NCBI RefSeq assembly: GCF_900182735.1
Contig: NZ_FXTU01000004.1
Location: forward strand, 1 to 64,000
Source: Laceyella tengchongensis
GTDB lineage: Bacteria > Bacillota > Bacilli > Thermoactinomycetales > Thermoactinomycetaceae
DNA: 64,000 nt
Direction of reading: 5' to 3'
The notes under the pieces were generated by a model, which made no database searches, was not told the DNA's origin, and saw only the letters and a program-made list of their open reading frames with translations. Each line of letters starts with the position of its first letter. Position 1 is the first letter of the stretch. Of the stretch, positions 36,119 to 44,880 are shown in pieces. Position numbers and translations under genes: made by a program.

Positions 36119-37148
36119 TTACTATCCTTGACAACATTTGTTTTCCAATGCGGCTGCCAACAGAACCAGCTGTTTTAGAAATGACATTTACCGCCATTTG
36201 CCCCGAGCCTGTGGAGTACATAAATTCTTTGATAAAGGAGGGACTTTTCATTATTAAAAAGGCAAATCCGATACCAAAAATAAATCGTTCAAATTGCAAA
36301 AGATCTAATAATCCCCCTGCAAATAATTCTATAAAAAGCATCAACAAAACAATTTGAATCACTTGTGTTATTAAAAGGGATAAAAAGCTACGCCACCAAG
36401 CAGGAAACAGGTTGAAATCATTGTTTAAGTTGGTGGCGATGGCAAAGGGGCCAGCGATAAACAAAAAGGCTAATTCCGCTGAACGGAGACAAACTTGAAA
36501 AGCGATGATTAGCATCAGAATAGCAAAGATTAGCATCATGAAAAGGGTAGCCGATACGGCAACTTTTGGGACAAACAAAAATACGTTTGTCACTCGCTCT
36601 ATATTTTCAAGCTTAATACCGACATTAGCAAATCCTGATGTAGTGTCAGTTGAAGCTGTTACTAACAGGGGGAAAACACTAGGATACATCCCGCACATCG
36701 CAGCGGTGACAACTAGCTTTACCATAAGCGATTTTAGTTCTTGGGTATCTTCATTCACCCAATAATTGGCTAAGATGCGAACCAAATGGAAAAGAGTGAA
36801 TGTCGTTATGAAAGCCCAAGCTGTGTTGGCAAAATAACCGTAATATGTTTTGACGGTTGGTTGATCCAGAATTTTCTGTGGGTAGTTCATGATGTTTGCG
36901 ATGATTTCTATCGCCTTGGAAAAAAAGTCTCTGGCTAATTCTAATAACCAGTTGTTGATATGACATATTGGATCAACATACTCGCAATTAAATGCTTCTT
37001 TTTTTTCTTCACCAAATAGATTATCCCAAAAACTTTCCTCTTCTGTCTCCTGCCCTCCTTTATCTGCCCATACATTTACAGGCAGCACACAAAAAGAAAG
37101 GAAAGACAATAGCACGATCGATAAAACGATTTTTTGAAACTTCCTCAT
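36111..37148 (-). CDS. VirB6/TrbL-like channel protein of the T4SS
   Basis: The protein is about 345 residues. It has a signal-like N-terminal helix (about 5-30, VLSIVLLSFLSFCVLP), a polar loop with two Cys, then some six to seven membrane helices up to the C-terminus, as in VirB6/TrbL proteins that line the inner-membrane part of the secretion channel. A short positive tail ends it. The start at ATG 37148 directly follows the stop of the VirB8-like gene (TGA at 37150-37152), so translation is coupled. Confidence 0.75.
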   Translation of the reverse strand: MRKFQKIVLSIVLLSFLSFCVLPVNVWADKGGQETEEESFWDNLFGEEKKEAFNCEYVDPICHINNWLLELARDFFSKAIEIIANIMNYPQKILDQPTVKTYYGYFANTAWAFITTFTLFHLVRILANYWVNEDTQELKSLMVKLVVTAAMCGMYPSVFPLLVTASTDTTSGFANVGIKLENIERVTNVFLFVPKVAVSATLFMMLIFAILMLIIAFQVCLRSAELAFLFIAGPFAIATNLNNDFNLFPAWWRSFLSLLITQVIQIVLLMLFIELFAGGLLDLLQFERFIFGIGFAFLIMKSPSFIKEFMYSTGSGQMAVNVISKTAGSVGSRIGKQMLSRIVKK

Positions 37149-37149
37149 C

Positions 37150-37674
37150 TCATTCCTCATCCTTTATCGCGATTTCATCCAAATTTTTTTCGTTTTGGAT
37201 TTCAAAATCGTAGCTGTCTACTTTCCATACTCCTTGTCCGTCGGAGGTTAGATTTATGTTCATCTCATACATACCGGCAGTGGATTGGCCGTTGCCAATG
37301 TCATGATAAACACGGAATTGGATCAGGATATTAACATGATTCAAACTCAAACGGTTAAAGTATGTTTTTTCTATGGTAACTCGCTGCTTTATACCCTTTG
37401 TTGACTCATCTTCTAAGTCCATGTCATTGGCAAAGATTTTTTGTTGAGCTTTTTGGGTGGTGATGGAACGTAGTTTTTTTTCGTTTTCGGGTGTGGGTGT
37501 ATCCATCAATGTAAGTACAAATTGTTTAGCGACGGCTTGTGCCTTATCTTGTTCAGTTAGTTTCTTGATTATATGTTCTAATTCATTGATCTTATTGAAT
37601 TGTGTCATGTTGCCTATAAGGGAGAAAGTGAGACATACGGCTAATATGGTCATGTATATATATGTTTTGTTCAC
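37150..37674 (-). CDS. VirB8-like membrane protein of the T4SS
   Basis: This 174-residue protein has one N-terminal membrane helix (about 5-24) and an extracytoplasmic domain of about 110 residues with an NTF2-like feel (helix, then QRVTIEKTYFNRLSLNHVNILIQFRVY beta strands, ending VWKVDSYDF). VirB8/TcpC proteins have this plan and hold the channel together. It sits between the wall hydrolase and VirB6-like genes. The match rests on size, topology and order rather than on conserved residues. Confidence 0.6.
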   Translation of the reverse strand: MNKTYIYMTILAVCLTFSLIGNMTQFNKINELEHIIKKLTEQDKAQAVAKQFVLTLMDTPTPENEKKLRSITTQKAQQKIFANDMDLEDESTKGIKQRVTIEKTYFNRLSLNHVNILIQFRVYHDIGNGQSTAGMYEMNINLTSDGQGVWKVDSYDFEIQNEKNLDEIAIKDEE

Positions 37675-37690
37675 GGAGTCACCTCATTTT

Positions 37691-38713
37691 CTATAGTGGG
37701 ATATATTTTTCTGGATTTACTTGTCCCCCATTGATTCTGATTTCAAAGTGCAAATGCGGACCAGTGCTGCGGCCGGTTTTGCCACAGATGCCGACGGGCT
37801 GTCCTTGTGCGACATGTTGCCCTTTCTGTACTTTCCGCACTTCCATGTGAGCATACAGGGTTTGTACTCCGTTACCATGATCGATGAGAACGGCGTTCCC
37901 GTAATTGTTGAACCCGGAGCCAGGTGTACCGTATAGGGATGCAACCACGATGCCTCCTTTGGCGGCGATGATGGGGGTAACTCCTTTTTTACAACCAAAA
38001 TCCAGGCCTTTGTGCATCCGACCCCAGCGTGGGCCAAATCCGCTGGTTTTCTGAAATTGTTTGGATATGGGACGCAAAAATCCGCTAGCCGATGGTTTTC
38101 CTATATTAGCGACCTCGGTAAGTGTGCATTGATATGATAGGCCGCCTAGTTGGTTTACATATTTCGTGATAGTGGGAACCCAATGGCGGTTTAAGCCATT
38201 TGGGTCATTGCTCGCTCCGATAGGCGCATATTTGGGCCCAATTTGTTCGGGTGTTTTCAAGCCTTGCTTGATGTAATTTTTATATAAGTTGCGGGTCATA
38301 TAATCGATTCCCGCTTCCAAGGTGGGGAAGCTGGCAAAGCTACCATTTAAGTAAATGCCGCCAGGGTTGTTTTTGGTACGGACCATGGAAGATCTACCAA
38401 AGCCGGTTTCGTGCATGGCGATAGCAGCGACCAACACTGGATCCACACCGTATTTTTGGCCGGCGGAAACGAATGCTGCTCCTTTGCCTAAAAATACGTT
38501 GTCTTTTGTAGGGCTCATCTTCGCCAGTTTGTTGTTCAATTCTTCAGCGGAGATCAGTTTTCCGCTGGGCTGGCACATGACCAGCCCAGCCTCGGATTCC
38601 ATTGCATCTGGCGGGGGGCTTCCGAAGATGGCCACCCCGATGATAACTAAAAAACCAATGGCTGCGTATATGCTGTATTTGATGCCATCTTTGAACAGCA
38701 TGACTTTGAACAT
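37691..38713 (-). CDS. two-domain cell-wall hydrolase (VirB1/CwlT-type)
   Basis: This 340-residue protein has an N-terminal anchor (about 12-30). A lysozyme/glucosaminidase-like domain spans about 60-190 (AAIAMHETGFGRSSM with Glu, LNRHWVPTITKYVNQLG). An M23 peptidase domain at 225-335 shows the LytM signature: His in MHKGLDFG with Asp, and HLHFE. These enzymes open the peptidoglycan for the T4SS. The ATG at 38713 overlaps the stop of virB4, so translation is coupled. Both catalytic motifs look intact. Confidence 0.9.
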   Translation of the reverse strand: MFKVMLFKDGIKYSIYAAIGFLVIIGVAIFGSPPPDAMESEAGLVMCQPSGKLISAEELNNKLAKMSPTKDNVFLGKGAAFVSAGQKYGVDPVLVAAIAMHETGFGRSSMVRTKNNPGGIYLNGSFASFPTLEAGIDYMTRNLYKNYIKQGLKTPEQIGPKYAPIGASNDPNGLNRHWVPTITKYVNQLGGLSYQCTLTEVANIGKPSASGFLRPISKQFQKTSGFGPRWGRMHKGLDFGCKKGVTPIIAAKGGIVVASLYGTPGSGFNNYGNAVLIDHGNGVQTLYAHMEVRKVQKGQHVAQGQPVGICGKTGRSTGPHLHFEIRINGGQVNPEKYIPL

Positions 38714-40596
38714 TATTGTTCACCACGTTTGCCAAACTTTCGTTCATACCACTTCTTATCCCAAATTCGCAGTTCTTCTGGAGTGAGTTCAACGTAGATA
38801 TTCACTTTTTTGGAGCCGACGACATACACTCCTCGGCCGGCGCTTTTCCCTTTTTCCTCTTCATTTACGATAAGAAGGCGTTGTTCTTCCTCGGAGAAGT
38901 TTTCGGACGTTTTTTCCATGATCGAATTGAGCTCTTCCCGTAGCATCGGAAGATACAGCTTGGAAATGGAGTTAAGGATCACTGCTTCCCCATAGTTCCG
39001 TGTCCCTTCCACCGCGGACAGGAAGTCGCCGACTTGTTGGGTGGCGCTGGTGACGCCTCCTTGGAATGAGCGGATGAGCTTGTACATGTTGGACAAGAAT
39101 TTCATCGCCAGAGGGTTTCTCGGGTCAGCCAGCACGTGCGCCTCGTCCACGTAGATTTGGGTGATGGTGGTCTTGTCCCGCAATGCGTCATCCTGCATAA
39201 ATGTGAGAATGTTGAACATCGCCACTTGTTGCAGATCACTTTCATCCCTTAAGTCGGAGATGTCAAAGACGATAAAGTCATTGGACAAGTCCACATTGGT
39301 GTGACCGTTGAAACATTTGGCATAAGAGCCTTCTACATAAGGATAAAGCACTTGATATAACCCATTGAGCAGTTTAAATTGTTCATCCGTTTCCATTTTG
39401 TGTTCGATTTTGCGGTACAAGTCTTCCATGCAGGGGAAGCCAGTTGAAGAAACGCTGGAAAAGTCAGTTTCCCAGTGGATACCATAATCCGCATACAGCT
39501 CGACAAGCAGTTTTTCCAATAGGGATAACTCAACTTGTTTGTTTTTGAGATCTTTATAAATCAGTGTGAACATGGTTTTAAGCCGGCTAATTTTTTGATG
39601 GAGCAAGGAGGAGGCTGCCTGCTCACCATTGTCGTCGATTGGGATGAGTGAGTGCATGATTTCAAACGGATTGATGATATTCCCATTGAGCGGGGAAACC
39701 TTGACCCACTCTCCCCCCAACTGTTTGGCTTTGTCACCGAACTCCCCTTTAGGGCAGATTACACGGATGGTTGTTCCCTGCATCCAGCGGCGAATCATGT
39801 CACCAAAAAGATAGGTAGACTTCCCTCCACCAGACGTCGCGATTACCACTTCGTTCCGGTTTAGCAATTCATCATGGTCAACAATGATGATGCTGTTGGT
39901 CTTCAGATTTTTGCCTTTGATGATTCCCTTTTCAGAGAAGATTTCACACTCATCAAAAGGGAACAGCGAAGATAATGATTCCGTATCGAAGTTACGGTAA
40001 GTTAAATCACTTACCAGATTTTGTCGCAAAGGCAAAATGGTTTGGAATGCCGGAAGCATGCGATAGTGCGGTATAAGCAACTTCATGGTTTTGCTAACAT
40101 GCGCCTTGACAATTTGGGTGACTTCGTCCAACTCTTTTTTGCTGGAGGCTTGGATATGCACATACATATGTTCATTAAACATTTCAGCGCGACCCGATGT
40201 CAGGTTGTCCAAGAGAATTTCGGCATCACTTAAGTCATTTTTAATTCTGATCTCATCCATGGGACGCAATCCTGGCTCATTTAACCGGGATCGATACTCA
40301 ATCACTGCGCGGTTGAGCGATTTGATCATATCGTCGCTTGCAGAAGGTTCGATATGATGAACGATAGATACATTGTGTGGAATGTTGTGCAAGTTTTGCA
40401 AAAAGTTGGCTTGCACATCATTAGTGAAGTAGCTTACGCACAGCGTGCGAGCATAGTTTCCACCCAAGCGGATATAATCAAATTGCTCTTCAATGCTGTC
40501 AGGTGCAATGATGTCCAGAAATCCGCGATTATCATCAATCATGCTTTCTAACGTTTTTTCCGGTTCAGTTTTCTTTCTATTGAATAATCCAAACAT
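38713..40596 (-). CDS. VirB4-like T4SS ATPase
   Basis: The 627-residue protein has an N-terminal region (about 25-200) with the CagE/VirB4-type fold, Walker A TSGGGKST at 254-261 and a Walker B aspartate in QIYVDEAHVLAD near residue 475. VirB4 ATPases power assembly and transport at the inner membrane. The ATG at 40596 is about 20 bases after the TraC-like gene, and the stop overlaps the next gene's ATG. Length and motifs are normal for Firmicutes elements. Confidence 0.92.
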   Translation of the reverse strand: MFGLFNRKKTEPEKTLESMIDDNRGFLDIIAPDSIEEQFDYIRLGGNYARTLCVSYFTNDVQANFLQNLHNIPHNVSIVHHIEPSASDDMIKSLNRAVIEYRSRLNEPGLRPMDEIRIKNDLSDAEILLDNLTSGRAEMFNEHMYVHIQASSKKELDEVTQIVKAHVSKTMKLLIPHYRMLPAFQTILPLRQNLVSDLTYRNFDTESLSSLFPFDECEIFSEKGIIKGKNLKTNSIIIVDHDELLNRNEVVIATSGGGKSTYLFGDMIRRWMQGTTIRVICPKGEFGDKAKQLGGEWVKVSPLNGNIINPFEIMHSLIPIDDNGEQAASSLLHQKISRLKTMFTLIYKDLKNKQVELSLLEKLLVELYADYGIHWETDFSSVSSTGFPCMEDLYRKIEHKMETDEQFKLLNGLYQVLYPYVEGSYAKCFNGHTNVDLSNDFIVFDISDLRDESDLQQVAMFNILTFMQDDALRDKTTITQIYVDEAHVLADPRNPLAMKFLSNMYKLIRSFQGGVTSATQQVGDFLSAVEGTRNYGEAVILNSISKLYLPMLREELNSIMEKTSENFSEEEQRLLIVNEEEKGKSAGRGVYVVGSKKVNIYVELTPEELRIWDKKWYERKFGKRGEQ

Positions 40597-40614
40597 GGTC
40601 TCGCTCCCCTGTGA

Positions 40615-41283
40615 TTAATACTCGTCTCTTTTTCTTATTTCTTCGGCAGCGGTTACGAGATTTCGCTTTCCGATTACATAGGCATACTCTTTCATGTCTT
40701 CCATTTGATAGAGCTGGGCGTTTTCATAGTCGTAGAACATATGTAAGTATTTCCTGAGCTCATTGTCGTTCAGTTCTTTAACTTCTAGCTTTTGTCTGTA
40801 AAACATATCTTCTAGATTAAGTCGTAGATCATCCACCCTTCTTCGCAACTCAATCATGGCTTTTTCTTTGCCGGTTTCATTGTTGAATGGTTCATCCACA
40901 ATCACATAGCGATTGCGCTTGATCATGTCCCGATCTTTTTGCAGATGCTCGGCATAGGAGATATAGCTTTCGAGCATGCGTCGCTTGTGAGCGTTGGTGG
41001 TTGATTGGAAACGGTTGTTTAACGCCATGATATATTTTTTTAAATTGATGGGCTCGGAGACCCGAGCGATTTGGATCGGTTTTTTCAAAGATCGTAGGAA
41101 GTTTTCATATCCTTCCAGCACTTCTTTTACTTCTTGATAGCTCATCAAATGAGTATTAATCGCCGTAACGGATAGGACCTTGACAAAACGATTGTCTGTG
41201 GTTTCGATCACGGAGTCATATATGTTGCGGACGGGAATTAAATCTTGTACGGTTTTCTTCTCCGCAGTCTGTTTTTTCGCCAC
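40615..41283 (-). CDS. TraC-like protein (VirB4 N-terminal-domain homologue)
   Basis: This 222-residue, charged cytosolic protein starts at GTG 41283, because AGGAGGG lies 8 bases upstream. DLIPVRNIYDSVIETTDNRF near residue 15 and the following strands resemble the start of VirB4-type proteins, and such TraC-like proteins commonly precede virB4 in Gram-positive elements. A long helical middle follows. It has no ATP motif, so it works with the separate VirB4 ATPase. Confidence 0.7.
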   Translation of the reverse strand: MAKKQTAEKKTVQDLIPVRNIYDSVIETTDNRFVKVLSVTAINTHLMSYQEVKEVLEGYENFLRSLKKPIQIARVSEPINLKKYIMALNNRFQSTTNAHKRRMLESYISYAEHLQKDRDMIKRNRYVIVDEPFNNETGKEKAMIELRRRVDDLRLNLEDMFYRQKLEVKELNDNELRKYLHMFYDYENAQLYQMEDMKEYAYVIGKRNLVTAAEEIRKRDEY

Positions 41284-41296
41284 CTGGATTTCCCTC

Positions 41297-41620
41297 CTAT
41301 TTCCGTACCAGTTTTTTGAAATAATAGATGCGTTGTCGCTGATTAAACTCCGCCCGGTAACGCAAGTAATCAAACAAGGTGATGTTTCCCCGTTCACTGA
41401 TGGGGCGGATAAAAATCAAGCAAGCAACGGAGATGGTCGGCAACATGCTGAAAAAAAAGCGAATCTGGAAAGACAGATTGGGAAAGATATAAAGAAACAA
41501 AACCACCGAAATGAGGACCGGTGGTGTTAAAAGGATCAAATCTTTCAACCTGATAAATCGCCAGATATAGAGACTGGAATCAATTTGTCGAGGAATCTTA
41601 AACCGCTTGTGCTCTTGCAA
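41297..41620 (-). CDS. PrgI-family (VirB3-like) T4SS protein
   Basis: This 107-residue protein has two membrane helices (about 28-48 and 52-72) after a short basic start and before the FDYLRYRAEFNQRQRIYYF tail. This is the PrgI/VirB3 plan, and the protein is usually encoded next to virB4. The start is TTG 41620, backed by AAAGGAGG 7 bases upstream, with no ATG nearby. The order pilin-like, PrgI, TraC-like, VirB4 is standard. Confidence 0.85.
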   Translation of the reverse strand: MQEHKRFKIPRQIDSSLYIWRFIRLKDLILLTPPVLISVVLFLYIFPNLSFQIRFFFSMLPTISVACLIFIRPISERGNITLFDYLRYRAEFNQRQRIYYFKKLVRK

Positions 41621-41638
41621 GTGACTTCCTCCTTTAGG

Positions 41639-41923
41639 TTATTTAAATTGACTTTCTAACCAGAGAATCATTCCTTTGGCGATGAAACAGATAATCGTGA
41701 TAATAATGGTAGAAATGAGCGCCTTTTTGAACTTATCGCGATTGTGTTCTTCGGTGGATAAATACATTCCCAAAGCGGACACAACGATTCCTATGGCCGC
41801 TAGCGGGGTGACCAAACTGAGGAGACCGCTGAATACACTATTCGTTAGGAAGTTTTCCAAAGATTCAAAAGGGTTGACAGCACCTTGTGCAAGCATGATC
41901 CAAGCTTTCATTGTTTTGGTCAT
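41639..41923 (-). CDS. VirB2/TrbC-like small membrane subunit
   Basis: This 94-residue protein has two hydrophobic helices (about 32-54 and 69-86), separated by a charged turn (STEEHNRDKFKKA). The N-terminal part WIMLAQGAVNPFESLENF lacks a long signal peptide. Size, topology and first position in the operon fit the VirB2/TrbC pilin-type subunit. AAGGAG is very near ATG 41923; the next ATG, four codons later, is an alternative. Confidence 0.65.
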   Translation of the reverse strand: MTKTMKAWIMLAQGAVNPFESLENFLTNSVFSGLLSLVTPLAAIGIVVSALGMYLSTEEHNRDKFKKALISTIIITIICFIAKGMILWLESQFK

Positions 41924-42019
41924 CGCTCCTTATAAAGTAGAATTTAGACGATTAAAGAATAGAATGTTTGATATAGAAAGAAAAGGAAAGAAAAGATTAA
42001 TTATTAAGTAGAATAGAGT

Positions 42020-42055
42020 GTATGTTTTATATTATAAAATAATCATAAAACATAC
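42020..42055. promoter_or_regulatory. inverted repeat upstream of the T4SS operon
   Basis: GTATGTTTTAT (42020-42030) is the exact reverse complement of ATAAAACATAC (42045-42055). It lies about 100 bases ahead of the first secretion gene, and TATAAT-like sequence sits within it. It is likely an operator or promoter of the operon; the regulator is unknown. Confidence 0.55.
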
Positions 42056-42059
42056 ATAT

Positions 42060-42454
42060 TTAAATATATAACAGAAATGGAATAAATGCAGTATCTTAAA
42101 TTATAAATTTTTAACAGACAGGTGACATACATGTGCTTATCATTTCAAGATATATCGAAATTCGACCACAAGTTGTAAACCTTGTTCTCAATGAGCCTTT
42201 TTAGGCATGAATTAGCTGTTTTTATTCAAAAGGTGGTCTCCTGAGCAAATACCAATAGATCATTTCAAAAAAAATCCTTTATTAGCGCAATCGCTTGATT
42301 TGACTGGTCAGTCTAGTTTAGAGCCTGTTCTGTAGCGCCTAAAAATGGTAATAAACGGAATGAAAGGGTGATTTTGTTCGTGTGTTTTTGGGGATCTTCC
42401 CTTACACTGGTTCAAGGGATATGATGACCCCTGTAACTGCGGGAGGCGGAAGGT
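42060..42454. other. A+T-rich gap at the right edge of the T4SS island
   Basis: About 390 bases without a readable gene. The left half is A+T-rich like the island; the right half changes towards backbone composition near 42.3 kb. The island border may lie here. I see no repeat matching the left flank. Confidence 0.45.
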
Positions 42455-43339
42455 ATGAAACGTCAAGGACTTATTTGGTTATTATCCGGTTTGATTCTAT
42501 TGATCGTAATGGCGGGATGTAGCTCGTTGGCGGGTGCCAAGAGTGACGTCACTTTGCGCATGGGCGTTGTACCCAAAGGGGATCCGGCGGAGATGCGCGA
42601 GCGTTATGAGAGCCTTATTGCTTATTTGGAGAAAGAGCTAAGCGTTGATATTGAATTGTATATGCCGAACAATTATGACGCCGTGATTGCGGCGATGAAG
42701 GAGCGGAAGATTGATTTCGCGCTACTTGGCTCTTATTCTTATGTGAAAGCGGAGAAAGAAATCGGCGCCGTTCCTTTGGTGATGGAATCGTATCCACAAA
42801 CGGGAAGCGGATACCGTAGCTTGATCGTCACCCGCCGGGGCAATGGCATCACTTCGATTGCAGACTTGCGGGACAAGCCGTTTGCTTTTGTGGATCGCAC
42901 ATCCACATCCGGCTTTTTGATGCCAAATGCCTACTTTCAATTATTGCATATCCAGTCGCACCAATTCTTCAGTGAAGCGCGGTTCATGGGAAGTCATGAC
43001 GCAGTGGCGCAAGCGGTGAAGAGCGGCCGGGCTGTGGCAGGGGCGCTGGACAATCAATCCTATGAGCAAATGCTGAAAAGCGGAGAGATCAGCCCAGATG
43101 ATTTGACCATTCTTTGGAAATCAGAGTTAATTCCTGGTTCACCTATCGCCGCCCACCCGGAGATGGATGCCCAGTTGCGGGCGAAGTTGACCGAAGCATT
43201 GCTTACGGCTCACACCCGCGAACCGGACGCGGTGAAGGACTTGGGGTTGGCCAAATATGTTAAAGCGGATCGCGGGATGTATCAATCTGTACGTGACGCG
43301 ATGTTTTTGATTGACGCAGGTTATACGTTAAATCGATAG
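42455..43339 (+). CDS. PhnD-like phosphate/phosphonate-binding lipoprotein
   Basis: The 294-residue protein has a lipobox LIVMAGC with Cys22, so it is anchored outside the membrane by lipid. The mature part has the PhnD/PtxB-type periplasmic-binding fold: LRMGVVPKGDPAEM near 35, DFALLGSYSYV near 88 and FVDRTSTSGFLMP near 147. This family binds phosphate, phosphite or phosphonate for ABC uptake. GGGAGGCGGAAGG precedes ATG 42455. No ABC permease or ATPase lies next to it, so the gene is an orphan, perhaps sensory. Confidence 0.85.
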   Translation: MKRQGLIWLLSGLILLIVMAGCSSLAGAKSDVTLRMGVVPKGDPAEMRERYESLIAYLEKELSVDIELYMPNNYDAVIAAMKERKIDFALLGSYSYVKAEKEIGAVPLVMESYPQTGSGYRSLIVTRRGNGITSIADLRDKPFAFVDRTSTSGFLMPNAYFQLLHIQSHQFFSEARFMGSHDAVAQAVKSGRAVAGALDNQSYEQMLKSGEISPDDLTILWKSELIPGSPIAAHPEMDAQLRAKLTEALLTAHTREPDAVKDLGLAKYVKADRGMYQSVRDAMFLIDAGYTLNR

Positions 43340-43347
43340 TTTTAGTG

Positions 43348-43381
43348 AGGCGGCAAGCGGGAATATGGTCTTGTCGCCTTG
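43348..43381 (+). terminator. terminator after the PhnD-like gene
   Basis: AGGCGGCAAG pairs with CTTGTCGCCT, followed by GTTTTAT. Confidence 0.65.
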
Positions 43382-43578
43382 TTTTATGCGCTTGTCTCAT
43401 AGAAACGCCCATCCCCCATATGGTTTGCCGGTGGGAAGCGTGACCGGAACATAGGCACTCATCCAATAAGGAAAGAGTGTCTTTTCATTTTTTATTTTAA
43501 TTTTTGCAACTGTTTTCAGTTTGGTTTTCTGCTAAGATGAAGAAATGTCAGGAGAAACATGGAAAAGGAGTGAGTACG

Positions 43579-44859
43579 ATGGGCCGTCGCTTTGTGTCGG
43601 ATGATATCAATGATGATTTGATGCAAGAGAAGGTTGAAGATGCGCTGGAGTACAAGCCGGTAAATCGGGACAAGCCGAAGCGCAAGCGTTTGAAACGCTT
43701 TTTCTCGTTTTTGTTCGGGGTGATTCTCATTCCTACGGTGATGTCGATCGTATTGACGGCATACGAGGGAAAAGCGAAAGAGTGGGTATGGGATCTGTTG
43801 GGGATAGAACAGGCAAAAGAAACCGAGATGGATCAATTGAAACGATTGGTTAAGGATGGGAACTTGATCCATTACGATTGCGGCGTGTTGGGCTCTACCG
43901 TGCGCGGCGTGGTGGACAACTGTGGTGAACCCGCATTGAGTAGAAGAACGATCTTATCTGATGCGATAACTCAAACTCTGGGCTATCAAAAAGGCGATCA
44001 TCATATCATTTTACTTGATTTTAATAATGAGAGATTGAAACGGATATCTGTGATCGACAACATGTTTCTGTCGACGACGTTGGACGATATCAGGCGCACG
44101 TTTGGCGTAACAAATAATAAGCCGTTTGAATTCGAGAAAACAGAGGGCAAAGAGAAAATTAAAACGCAGACATACACATACAACATGGAAGGCGGACAAG
44201 AATTAAAATTTACTGTTCGCAAAGATAACAAAAAGTTGTTACAGATCGAGATAGAAGATCCCAAACAATACCCTTATATCAAGAAGTATAACCCATTTAA
44301 CCGAGTTCATCGGGCGCCTGCTCACAAAGAAGCGAGTGGTGGCATGGATGCGGTGGTCAAGTTGAAGGCGGCCTTTGACAAAGGGGATATGATTAACTAC
44401 GACTGCGGCCCGTTGGGAAGCAGTTTGGCAGAGGTGTACAAGAAGTGCGGCGCCCTCGTTTCTGCAAAAGGCTACGACATGGGAGAAGAAACTCAATATG
44501 TGAATTGGGCCTTCAAAAACAGAGAGATCAAGACCAAGTTTTATCGTGGGGTGTTGGCTTCTATTTCTGTGAACACCTTCTCTTATTCGGAGAAAAATTT
44601 TAAAACGGTGGAGAGACCTTCGCTCGCCATTACGCCGGAACAAGTGAAGCAAGTGTTTGGTAAGCCGATGCAGGAGAAAGAGAGCACGTTGTTTGATACC
44701 AAATCCTTTTATCTTACATACAAGATAGATGGGAAAGAGATTACTTTCTCTTTCAGCGATAACAAGTGCCAAGACATTTGGTTACGCCGAGCCGATATGT
44801 TTGAGCCGAATTTTGGCTATATCAAAAGGGAGTTTAAAGAGAAACAAACCTATCGCTAA
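43579..44859 (+). CDS. membrane-anchored protein with tandem SmpA/DUF4309-like domains
   Basis: The protein has 426 residues. A positive N-terminal part (about 1-45) is followed by one membrane helix (about 46-66). Two repeated domains follow, each opening with YDCG(V/P)LGS and a Cys (VVDNCG, VYKKCG), and each with a variable Gly-rich strand pair. The pattern resembles YjgB/DUF4309 and SmpA-type domains that hold a Gly-x-Pro loop (GKPMQEK). ATG 43579 has AAAAGGAG upstream. A shorter paralogue follows 21 bases downstream, so they form an operon. Function unknown; likely cell-surface. Confidence 0.6.
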   Translation: MGRRFVSDDINDDLMQEKVEDALEYKPVNRDKPKRKRLKRFFSFLFGVILIPTVMSIVLTAYEGKAKEWVWDLLGIEQAKETEMDQLKRLVKDGNLIHYDCGVLGSTVRGVVDNCGEPALSRRTILSDAITQTLGYQKGDHHIILLDFNNERLKRISVIDNMFLSTTLDDIRRTFGVTNNKPFEFEKTEGKEKIKTQTYTYNMEGGQELKFTVRKDNKKLLQIEIEDPKQYPYIKKYNPFNRVHRAPAHKEASGGMDAVVKLKAAFDKGDMINYDCGPLGSSLAEVYKKCGALVSAKGYDMGEETQYVNWAFKNREIKTKFYRGVLASISVNTFSYSEKNFKTVERPSLAITPEQVKQVFGKPMQEKESTLFDTKSFYLTYKIDGKEITFSFSDNKCQDIWLRRADMFEPNFGYIKREFKEKQTYR

Positions 44860-44880
44860 TGGCAAGGGAGGGAAATGATC

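Larger units (their letters stand above)
24560..42060. mobile_element. type IV secretion island, conjugative-element-like, no relaxase seen
   Basis: The region from the zinc-ribbon gene to the A+T-rich inverted repeat at 42.02 kb has lower G+C than its flanks. It contains VirB2-, VirB3/PrgI-, TraC-, VirB4-, VirB6-, VirB8- and VirD4-like genes plus a wall hydrolase. No relaxase, integrase, replication protein or tRNA target is visible, so borders and mobility are uncertain. The cargo consists of toxin-like and immunity-like genes and small membrane proteins. Confidence 0.55.
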
